In this document: in pieces, positions 7,775-13,357 of the stretch
How positions within the stretch are numbered: the stretch's first letter is position 1
Layout: every line of letters begins with the position of its first letter
Assembly: GCA_905202055.1 (NCBI GenBank)
Contig: CAJKQK010000055.1
Coordinates: forward strand, 1 to 13,357
DNA length: 13,357 nucleotides
From: an uncultured Oxalobacter sp.
GTDB lineage: Bacteria > Pseudomonadota > Gammaproteobacteria > Burkholderiales > Burkholderiaceae_D
Direction of reading: 5' to 3'
Position numbers and translations under genes: made by a program
The notes under the pieces: model-generated
Databases searched by the model: none
Seen by the model: the letters and a program-made list of their open reading frames with translations, nothing else
What the model was told of the DNA's origin: nothing

Positions 7775-7827
7775 GCATCCCTTATATTTTTTGTTGTTAT
7801 ATACCTTAGATTTAATAGTAATAAAGA

Positions 7828-7923
7828 ACCAGTCTTACCGGACTGGTCGTGCTAGACGGAAATCTCCCGGTTATCGGGCGAGATCTGCAAAAGGAATAGT
7901 CGGAAAGTCTGTTTATTCCGGCT
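7828..7923 (+). other. Hairpin-rich acs leader, possible cis-regulatory RNA
   Basis: Three helices can form between the candidate promoter and acs. The first is ACCAGTC (7828-7834) with GACTGGT (7841-7847), loop TTACCG. The second is ATCTC with GAGAT closing CCG/CGG around GTTAT, at about 7860-7882. The third is either GGAATA/TATTCC (7893-7898 with 7914-7919) or AGTCGGA/TCCGGCT (7898-7904 with 7917-7923); these two overlap and exclude each other. No known riboswitch class is recognised and no U-tract follows. The structure is seen; the function is inference. Confidence 0.3.
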
Positions 7924-8007
7924 GTTTTAAACGTGTACTCATTCACAAGAAGAGTCCGGCCACCTCGTAAAACTGTACGGGAGGCCATTAAAAACAGGAG
8001 TGACAAA

Positions 8008-9990
8008 ATGGCAGCAAATCCATCCGAAAAAAAAGAAACCCGTTTTTATTATCCATCCGAAGAGTTTGCACAAAACGCAGCGATACCTGGCATGGATGCA
8101 TATTGGGCGCTGTGCAAGGAAGCTGAAGAGGATTACGAAGGGTTCTGGGGCAAGCTCTCGCGTGAAAACATACTCTGGCACACACCGTTCACCAAAGTGC
8201 TGGACGAAACCAATCCCCCGTTTTACAAATGGTTTGAGGATGGCGAGCTGAATGTCTCCTACAACTGTCTCGACAAAAATCTTGAAAATGGAAACGCGGA
8301 AAAAAACGCGATCATTTTCGAAGCGGATGACGGAACCGTCACCCGCCTGACCTATCGCGAACTCCACAAACGGGTTTGCAAACTGGCCAATGGCCTGAAA
8401 TCGCTGGGTATCAAAAAAGGCGACCGCGTCGTCATCTACATGGCGATGTCAGCCGAAGCGATTATCGCGATGCAGGCCTGTGCCCGTATCGGCGCGACCC
8501 ATTCGGTCGTGTTTGGCGGTTTCTCCGCACCATCGCTTGCCGAAAGAATTGAAAATGCCGGCGCTGTCGCCGTCATCACTGCCGACGAACAGCTTCGCGG
8601 CGGCCGCTACATGCCTTTGAAAGCTATCGTGGACGATGCGCTCGCCATGATCGACGACGACAAGGTCAAAAACGTCATCATATACCAGCGTACCGGCAAC
8701 GAAATCAACTTCGTCAAGGGCCGTGACCACTGGATGCACGAACTGGCCGACCCGCAGTCCGACGTTTGCGAACCGGAATGGGTCGAGGCCGAACATCCGC
8801 TGTTCATCCTCTATACCTCCGGCTCGACCGGCAATCCGAAAGGCGCACAACATTCCTCGGGCGGATATCTCCTCTGGGCGATCATGACCATGCGCTGGAC
8901 GTTCGACATCAAGCCGGACGATATTTTCTGGTGCACGGCAGACGTGGGCTGGATTACCGGCCATACCTATAACGCCTATGGTCCTCTGGCCGTCGGTGGC
9001 ACCATCGTCCTGTTCGAAGGCGTGCCGACTTTCCCGCATGCCGGCCGTTTCTGGGAAATGATCGACAGGCACAAGGTCACCATTTTCTATACCGCGCCGA
9101 CCGCCATCCGCTCGCTCATCAAGGCCAGCACTGAAGACACGATGGTCGCGCCGGAAAACTACGACCTCTCGAGCCTGAGACTGCTTGGCTCGGTCGGTGA
9201 ACCGATCAACCCGGAAGCATGGCTCTGGTTTTACAAACACATCGGCAAGGAACGCTGTCCGATCGTCGATACCTTCTGGCAAACCGAAACGGGCGGCCAC
9301 GTCATCGCCCCGATGCCGGGCGCAACCCCGCTCGTTCCGGGTTCATGCACGCTGCCATTGCCGGGTCTATCCATTAGCGTTGTCGATGAAACCGGTCAGG
9401 AATTGCCGAACGGGCAGGGCGGTATCCTCGTCATCAACCGTCCCTGGCCTTCCATGATCCGCACCGTCTGGGGCAACGACGAACGCTACAAGACCCATTA
9501 CTGGCCGGAAGAACTCGGCGGAAGACTGTATCAGGCCGGTGACGGCGCGATCCGCGACCCGCAAACCGGATACTTCACCATCACCGGACGTATCGACGAC
9601 GTGTTGAACGTCTCCGGTCACGCGCTTGGTACGATGGAAGTCGAATCCGTGCTGTCCGCTCATCCGATGGTCGCCGAAGCCGCCGTTGTCGGCAAGCCGG
9701 ATGATCTGACCGGTGAATCCATCTGCGCCTTCGTCATCCTCAAAAAGGAATTGCCGGAAGGGGAGGACGCGAAAGACGTCGCAGCCGACCTGCGAAAATG
9801 GGTATCGCGCGAGATCAGCCCGATCGCCCGTCCGAAAGAAATCCGCTTCGGCGCCAACCTGCCGAAGACCCGTTCAGGCAAAATCATGCGCCGTCTTTTG
9901 CGCGTCATTGCCCGTGGAGAGGAAATCACGCAGGACATTTCCACCCTGGAAAACCCGGGCATTCTTGACCAGCTCAAAAAATCGTTGTGA
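8008..9990 (+). CDS. acs: Acetyl-CoA synthetase (AMP-forming)
   Basis: This cytoplasmic enzyme activates acetate with ATP and CoA through acetyl-AMP. It has 660 residues (E. coli Acs 652). The ANL-family motifs are all present: P-loop YTSGSTGNPKG (269-279), WCTADVGWITGHTY, the acetate-pocket DTFWQTETGGH with Trp424, YQAGDGA, the hinge/A8 region GRIDDVLNVSGHALGT, and PKTRSGKIMRR near the C terminus with Lys625. Lys625 corresponds to the lysine acetylated by Pat-type enzymes in Salmonella Acs. The start is ATG 8008 with ACAGGAG (7994-8000) spaced 7 nt. The frame is open 25 codons further upstream to a GTG at 7933, but that has no ribosome site and the extra Arg/Lys-rich residues are not part of the family. 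Regulation by lysine acetylation is likely from the motif. No acetyltransferase or deacetylase gene is adjacent. Confidence 0.97.
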   Translation: MAANPSEKKETRFYYPSEEFAQNAAIPGMDAYWALCKEAEEDYEGFWGKLSRENILWHTPFTKVLDETNPPFYKWFEDGELNVSYNCLDKNLENGNAEKNAIIFEADDGTVTRLTYRELHKRVCKLANGLKSLGIKKGDRVVIYMAMSAEAIIAMQACARIGATHSVVFGGFSAPSLAERIENAGAVAVITADEQLRGGRYMPLKAIVDDALAMIDDDKVKNVIIYQRTGNEINFVKGRDHWMHELADPQSDVCEPEWVEAEHPLFILYTSGSTGNPKGAQHSSGGYLLWAIMTMRWTFDIKPDDIFWCTADVGWITGHTYNAYGPLAVGGTIVLFEGVPTFPHAGRFWEMIDRHKVTIFYTAPTAIRSLIKASTEDTMVAPENYDLSSLRLLGSVGEPINPEAWLWFYKHIGKERCPIVDTFWQTETGGHVIAPMPGATPLVPGSCTLPLPGLSISVVDETGQELPNGQGGILVINRPWPSMIRTVWGNDERYKTHYWPEELGGRLYQAGDGAIRDPQTGYFTITGRIDDVLNVSGHALGTMEVESVLSAHPMVAEAAVVGKPDDLTGESICAFVILKKELPEGEDAKDVAADLRKWVSREISPIARPKEIRFGANLPKTRSGKIMRRLLRVIARGEEITQDISTLENPGILDQLKKSL

Positions 9991-10004
9991 TCTTGTCAAA
10001 AATT

Positions 10005-10037
10005 GCATAAAGATAGGGAAATCGTCCATCTTTATGC
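10005..10037. repeat. Perfect 10-bp inverted repeat between acs and tRNA-Ser
   Basis: GCATAAAGAT (10005-10014) and ATCTTTATGC (10028-10037) are perfect inverted copies around 13 nt. It starts 15 nt after the acs stop. No T-run follows, so it is a weak terminator candidate. The right arm runs into the probable tRNA -10 element, so an operator-like role is an alternative. Confidence 0.6.
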
Positions 10038-10043
10038 TAGAAT
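10035..10043 (+). promoter_or_regulatory. Extended -10 element of the tRNA-Ser promoter
   Basis: TGC-TAGAAT is an extended -10 (TGN directly before a 5-of-6 hexamer), 26 nt before the tRNA 5' end. No good -35 sits at the normal distance, which is tolerated by extended -10 promoters. Initiation would fall at about 10050. Confidence 0.4.
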
Positions 10044-10069
10044 GCATGGCTTCGCAGTAATCCATTGCA

Positions 10070-10160
10070 GGAGAGATGGATGAGTGGTTTAAGTCGCACG
10101 CCTGGAAAGCGTGTATAGGTTCATAGCCTATCGGGGGTTCGAATCCCCCTCTCTCCGCCA
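10070..10160 (+). tRNA. tRNA-Ser, anticodon GGA
   Basis: A class II tRNA of 91 nt. Acceptor arm GGAGAGA (10070-10076) pairs with TCTCTCC (10150-10156), discriminator G10157 and encoded CCA (10158-10160). Anticodon stem CACGC/GCGTG (10097-10101, 10109-10113) holds loop CTGGAAA with anticodon GGA at 10104-10106, reading UCC/UCU. The long variable arm ATAGG...CCTAT is typical of serine tRNA, and the T arm is GGGGGTTCGAATCCCCC. Confidence 0.97.
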
Positions 10161-10166
10161 GAACAT

Positions 10167-10203
10167 AAACCGTAACCCGTTGAATATAAACGAGTTACGG
10201 TTT
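10167..10203 (+). terminator. Intrinsic terminator of tRNA-Ser
   Basis: AAACCGTAAC (10167-10176) pairs with GTTACGGTTT (10194-10203). An inner CGTT/AACG lies beyond one C/A mismatch, with loop GAATATA. TTTTTTG then TTTTTT follow. It lies 6 nt past the tRNA CCA end. Confidence 0.9.
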
Positions 10204-10553
10204 TTTGTTTTTTGAAATAAACACCATAAATGATGCTGGATTCAGCTACGTTCAGACACTTGAGGGCTATGCCGGACAGCACAAAGGTGTTAGTCGCTTC
10301 GTTTTAACTACCTGTTCTGACGTCCTGCCAGAGGCTATGGGAAGGCTTGCAAGCCCGAAGTTCAGAAGACGATTGGCTACATACGGACTCGTGTGCAAAT
10401 GCGAAGAAAAGTCTGAGAGACGGCGAAAAGGAACCGGTAGAAAATATTCTTTCGACACTGGAGAATTCAAATCCTGTTAACCTGGCAGAATGTGTGTCTG
10501 TCCCAGGTGTGGTCAAGTGCCCGTTTTCTGCCTGAACAAGCCGATCATTCCTT
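10204..10553. other. 350-base stretch without a supportable gene
   Basis: Several frames on both strands stay open for 60-90 codons here, for example 10205-10480 (+) and 10304-10573 (-). They overlap each other, mostly lack ATG plus a ribosome site, and resemble no family I know. One hairpin is visible: ACCTGGCAG (10480-10488) with CTG-TC-CCAGGT (10498-10508). It lies downstream of the DUF262 gene and could be a 3' stem of its mRNA, but has no U-tract. The stretch may contain gene debris; I cannot show it. Confidence 0.5.
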
Positions 10554-12332
10554 TTAGTTACAAAGTTTTTCAAAGGCCTTGCGTATTATTTTTGACATCA
10601 GCATACGGCGCTGTCTTAAAAATTCCGGATACTCCAGAGTTTCGAAATTCGCAGGCAATGCATTTTGTTCGCAGGCCTGTTTATAAGCCTCTTCACCCAA
10701 TTTTGCACGGTATCGTGTGACATAATCTGATGGGGGTGCGTCACGGATTTCAATATTGGTAGCGTAATCCAGGTATGTGAAATTCGCTATCTGATTACGA
10801 TCCCGGTCGTTTTTGTAGCCGATCTGTTCCAGATAATGTTTTGGGAAGATATGATGTTTATCCACCGCATTTTTGTTGCCACTGGTTCCCAATATGAAAA
10901 ACTGGGATAAAGGTGTTGTGCTGAACAGCATAGGAGTACCCAGAACATTGAGTGCAGCAATGTAACCGTACCAGGCGGGTGAGATTGCGGAAGAACTGTT
11001 GAGCTCACTCGGCAGGGTGTGGGTAAAGTAATCATCCGTAAATCGCGTGGCGATGACCGAATCCAGATAGGCAATGAATTCGGCAGCCGTATGGATATTT
11101 CTCATGTCAGCGAACTGTTTTTCTACTTCCGATTCTGTAGAGCCAGTATAAAATCCCGTGATCGTGGACATGAAAATCCATTTGCGGATTATTTTTTGCA
11201 GTTCTGTTGAGGATACCTTGTATTCATATCTGCCGATCAGGTACAACACGTAGCTGAATACCACTGCATTTGAAGAGGCGACAAGGTTGCTCTTGAGATA
11301 ACCGGCAGAAGAAAACAAATTCATGAAGGCATGCCAGTTATTCAGATTGGTTACTGTCTCCAGCGAATTTTTGAACGTTTTCAGGTTTTCTTCCTGAATA
11401 TTCCGGGTGACTTCACCACTCTTCAAGTTTTTGCCTCTGAGGAGCATATAGGCATAATTCAAGCGTGCCCTCTTGAAACCGATACCTACCGACATTCTGA
11501 TAAGATGGGATGGATCGACTGTCAATATCCGGTTATAAGATGTTCCATTCGCAGGGTTTCTCGATTCCTCACAAAATTGATCAATCCTCTTGTGGACATC
11601 ATTATCATATACAGCTATAAGCGTTTCGATAAAGTTTTTTTCCGTTAGATTCTGACCGCCCGAGTTAACACGAACGAAAATATCTGCAACATCTTCCTCG
11701 CTGGCTCTTGAATTGATTTTCAGGGTAGGCAAGGAATAAATGCCAAGATTAAGAAGATCATTTATGTTCTTTTCAATCAGATCTTCTTCATCCTCATTTA
11801 ATTCAGGCCGTCCGTTTTTCTGGCGATTGTCATTGACATTCTTTACGTAAGCTTTGCGAAATCTGGAAACATTGTGTTCCTGGTCTGCAGCAAATACCGT
11901 ACTGATTTCATTAATCCATTCCGGGTTTTTTTCATAGGCTTGTGACCAGACTGCAAACTGTCTTGTCAGTGGATTAAAAGAAATGCGGATTTTGTGATCG
12001 TCGTAGTTCTTGTTTTTGACTTTAAAACCATACATCGCAGATAAAAGAGCGGTCAGACGTTGTTGTCCGTCGATCACCAGATCATCCGGGCGGTGGAACA
12101 TTTTCTGATTTTTGCCGATATGTCCCGTATTTTCATATTCTTCCGGAGATGCCCACAACATGACATAGCCAATCGGGAATCCTTTCAGCATTGAATCGAG
12201 CAATTCACGCACTTTACTGTCTTTCCAGACAAAAGGACGTTGCAAATCCGGCAGACCAATTCTGCCATTTTTTATGTCCATCAACAGATCAGAAACTTTA
12301 CTGGGGATATTGTCGAACAATTCTTTGCCCAT
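10554..12332 (-). CDS. DUF262 + C-terminal HNH-type (DUF1524-like) protein, probable GmrSD/SspE-like defence nuclease
   Basis: The product has 592 residues. The N-terminal DUF262 (ParB/Srx-like) domain spans about 10-230: IGLPDLQRPFVW (26-37), VRELLDSMLKGFPIG (41-55) and the nucleotide-handling motif VIDGQQRLTAL with Asp88-Gly-Gln-Gln-Arg92. FVRVNSGGQNLTE further on is also typical. The C-terminal part has DKHHIFPK (His493, His494) followed by NFTYLDYATN, the expected His-Asn layout of a DUF1524/HNH beta-beta-alpha nuclease. This domain order occurs in the type IV restriction enzyme GmrSD, in SspE and in many uncharacterised defence-linked proteins. The ATG start has GAAGGA at 12338-12343, spaced 5 nt. 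The gene is AT-richer than those to its left and stands alone, with no methylase, Ssp/Dnd or BREX gene in view. The domain call is firm; an anti-phage role is inference. Confidence 0.9.
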   Translation of the reverse strand: MGKELFDNIPSKVSDLLMDIKNGRIGLPDLQRPFVWKDSKVRELLDSMLKGFPIGYVMLWASPEEYENTGHIGKNQKMFHRPDDLVIDGQQRLTALLSAMYGFKVKNKNYDDHKIRISFNPLTRQFAVWSQAYEKNPEWINEISTVFAADQEHNVSRFRKAYVKNVNDNRQKNGRPELNEDEEDLIEKNINDLLNLGIYSLPTLKINSRASEEDVADIFVRVNSGGQNLTEKNFIETLIAVYDNDVHKRIDQFCEESRNPANGTSYNRILTVDPSHLIRMSVGIGFKRARLNYAYMLLRGKNLKSGEVTRNIQEENLKTFKNSLETVTNLNNWHAFMNLFSSAGYLKSNLVASSNAVVFSYVLYLIGRYEYKVSSTELQKIIRKWIFMSTITGFYTGSTESEVEKQFADMRNIHTAAEFIAYLDSVIATRFTDDYFTHTLPSELNSSSAISPAWYGYIAALNVLGTPMLFSTTPLSQFFILGTSGNKNAVDKHHIFPKHYLEQIGYKNDRDRNQIANFTYLDYATNIEIRDAPPSDYVTRYRAKLGEEAYKQACEQNALPANFETLEYPEFLRQRRMLMSKIIRKAFEKLCN

Positions 12333-12394
12333 CGTTATCCTTCACTCCTTCCGGGTTTATATGCATGTCATTCTGCCAAAACGACGATAAACGT

Positions 12395-12423
12395 ATTATA
12401 TTAATTCTGAGGTATCTTGGCGT
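12395..12423 (-). promoter_or_regulatory. Candidate promoter of the DUF262 gene
   Basis: On the minus strand there is a perfect TATAAT (12400-12395), 62 nt upstream of the ATG. A poor -35, ACGCCA (12423-12418, 3 of 6), has a 17-nt spacer. The perfect -10 is the main evidence; AT-rich DNA yields such boxes by chance. Confidence 0.35.
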
Positions 12424-12524
12424 CGGAAATAAAACTAAATAAGGTCTTCCTGAATTTTTTTTGAGAGCAGATTTTCTGTATAAATGCATTGAATTCAGGG
12501 ACTAAGGTTTTTGGAGGTTTTCAT

Positions 12525-12599
12525 ATGTATATTCGTCTCGAAGAGTTTTAATCGAATATTGCGAAACAAGCCGTTAAGCAAGCCAAACCATTAATGTAA
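12525..12599 (+). pseudogene. Mini-ORF with strong ribosome site, continued in frame past a UAA
   Basis: ATG at 12525 has an excellent GGAGG (12513-12517), spaced 7 nt. It encodes MYIRLEEF and then TAA at 12549-12551. The same frame continues for 15 codons (SNIAKQAVKQAKPLM) to a second TAA at 12597-12599. The continuation has a helix-like, protein-like composition. A short decayed gene with an early stop mutation, a leader peptide, or chance are all possible. I recognise no family. Confidence 0.3.
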
Positions 12600-12662
12600 C
12601 TCCAAACCTGAGGGTAAATTGATCAATAATTTTTGCCTGAACTATTCGTCTGAAACGTTATT

Positions 12663-12705
12663 GTGGCAATATGCCACTGCAATATTTCCAAATCTCTATT
12701 GCAGT
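12663..12705. repeat. Two abutting perfect inverted repeats
   Basis: GTGGCA-ATA-TGCCAC (12663-12677) is a 6-bp stem with a 3-nt loop. It is directly followed, with two shared bases, by ACTGCAATA (12676-12684) and TATTGCAGT (12697-12705), a 9-bp stem with a 12-nt loop. Both are perfect. No T-run follows on either strand, so they are not obvious terminators; they may be protein sites or a small structured RNA. Confidence 0.55.
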
Positions 12706-13068
12706 CAGCTTCATCAAAATGTCCTCACGGTATTATCTTGTCTCGTCAAGTTTTTCCTGATGGGCTTGTTCCCCCCACGTTATCGCCTTTTCTTGATTTT
12801 TTCTTGGGGAATGCAAAAAGTAATCAGGTACTGTCATGAGAGTTAAAAAGTCAAAGGGGGTTTTGTTCGACACCCCTGATGTGAGCGTGCCGGGTTTTGT
12901 CGTTTTTCCGGGATCAAAATAGATGTCTTGTCTCCAGGAAAAGCGCGAATGGGAATTTTCACTCTGGCGTCTGACCACAAGGTTTTCTGACGTAAAAACA
13001 TTCAGCCGGTAAAGGGTAGTCAACTGCCTTTTGTCCGGGATTTTAATTTTCACCCACAAGGAGAAAAA

Positions 13069-13275
13069 ATGAAAAATTCAAACGAAATGAGCCATGCTAT
13101 TTGCGATAACTGCGGTGGGCATATCGATAGGGATTGCAACTCTGTGACCGTTGAAATCAATCAGGTTTCATTTGAATTCTGTTCGGTTACACTTGTTTCG
13201 CAGAGGGCGCAGGATCATTGTTCCGTCAAGAATAAATCACGGGAGAATCGAATTTCTCCAAGGCTGGCTATCTAA
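13069..13275 (+). CDS. Small cysteine-rich (zinc-ribbon-like) hypothetical protein
   Basis: The 68-residue product begins at ATG with a strong AAGGAG (13058-13063), spaced 5 nt. Near the N terminus is a CxxCG knuckle, ICDNCGGHID with Cys12 and Cys15, then Cys23. After a predicted strand pair (VTVEINQVSFEF) comes Cys38 in FCS, with His50-Cys51 following. CxxC plus a later FCS suggests a small zinc-binding treble-clef or ribbon fold, but the second knuckle is not a clean CxxC. The last 18 residues are polar and basic. I recognise no named family. The stop overlaps a possible next start as TAATG, hinting at a coupled gene beyond the window. Confidence 0.6.
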   Translation: MKNSNEMSHAICDNCGGHIDRDCNSVTVEINQVSFEFCSVTLVSQRAQDHCSVKNKSRENRISPRLAI

Positions 13276-13357
13276 TGATCTTCTCTGAATTTCTGGCGGT
13301 ACACTCCGGCAGCATAACGCAAATAATGTTCAGTTTTTGTAAAAAAACATCACAGGC
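13275..13357 (+). CDS. Possible downstream reading frame, cut by window edge
   Basis: ATG at 13275-13277 shares its A with the preceding TAA stop (TAATG), and the frame stays open for 27 codons to the window end (MIFSEFLAVHSGSITQ...). The only ribosome-site-like element is AAGG at 13260-13263, which is rather far. The overlap is typical of translational coupling, but 27 open codons are weak evidence. Confidence 0.25.
   Translation, partial: MIFSEFLAVHSGSITQIMFSFCKKTSQ

Larger units (their letters stand above)
12333..13068. other. Roughly 0.74-kb AT-rich stretch, mostly without genes
   Basis: Apart from the DUF262 promoter region, a mini reading frame at 12525-12599 and hairpins at 12663-12705, I see no supported gene. 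One further small inverted repeat is AGGGG (12855-12859) with CCCCT (12873-12877). A minus-strand frame of 108 codons (13059-12733) starts at TTG without a ribosome site, and an upstream plus frame at 12619 likewise lacks signals. No tRNA, known ncRNA, insertion-sequence end or CRISPR repeat was recognised. Confidence 0.5.

Noticed and set aside
7933..8007. N-terminal extension of acs from GTG 7933
   Set aside because: ATG 8008 has a strong ribosome site and gives the normal family length; the extension has none and is not family-like.
8449..9300. Minus-strand open frame of 283 codons inside acs
   Set aside because: It is opposite a certain acs gene, has no family motif, and is a GC-driven shadow.
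10205..10480. Plus-strand frame of 91 codons after tRNA-Ser
   Set aside because: Its TTG start lies in the T-run of the tRNA terminator, with no ribosome site or known domain.
12733..13059. Minus-strand open frame of 108 codons
   Set aside because: It begins at TTG with no ribosome site and resembles no family I know. It was kept only as part of the non-coding stretch.
10161..13357. Second copy of the tRNA-Ser 3' end as an attachment site
   Set aside because: I looked for the GGTTCGAATCCCCC-type end downstream and found none inside the window.
1..13357. CRISPR array or insertion sequence
   Set aside because: No regularly spaced direct repeats, transposase motifs or terminal inverted repeats with target duplications were seen.

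Overview
The window reads as a chromosomal segment of a betaproteobacterium. Oxalobacteraceae (Oxalobacter-like) is my best guess from the overall look of the proteins. That is inference only, because no rRNA or taxon-specific marker is present. Positions 1-10200 are compact, moderately GC-rich housekeeping DNA. From about 10200 to the end the DNA is visibly more AT-rich and much less densely coded: hand counts gave 37 G+C of 60 at 8941-9000 and 23 of 60 at 11701-11760.

Layout. (1) The 3' three quarters of ppsA (phosphoenolpyruvate synthase) enters from the left edge. (2) A two-gene membrane pair follows on the same strand: an NfeD-family protein and a stomatin/SPFH protein of the QmcA type. 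A bidirectional hairpin terminator closes it at about 3439-3476. (3) The minus strand then carries a COG1237-type metallo-beta-lactamase-fold hydrolase followed by an MTH1187-type thiamine-binding-like protein. (4) Also on the minus strand are an MliC-type lysozyme-inhibitor lipoprotein gene and a fumarase-murI pair, in which the fumarase stop and the murI TTG start overlap as TTGA. (5) acs (acetyl-CoA synthetase) is divergent from the fumarase and has a long, hairpin-rich leader. (6) tRNA-Ser(GGA) with encoded CCA and its own intrinsic terminator follows. (7) The AT-rich right part holds one large minus-strand gene for a DUF262 + HNH-type protein (GmrSD/SspE-like nuclease architecture), a roughly 0.7 kb largely non-coding stretch, and a small cysteine-rich protein at the right edge.

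How the genes fit together. ppsA, fumarase and acs are core carbon genes: pyruvate to PEP, fumarate to malate, and acetate to acetyl-CoA. murI and the MliC-like lipoprotein both concern peptidoglycan, one making D-glutamate and the other probably protecting the wall from host lysozyme. NfeD/QmcA is a membrane quality-control pair.

The most unusual part is the region right of tRNA-Ser. A lone DUF262/HNH gene of probable anti-phage type sits in AT-rich DNA directly beyond a tRNA gene, a common site for mobile islands. I found no integrase and no duplicated tRNA 3' end inside the window, so integration is only suggested. I did not find a clearly new multi-gene system.
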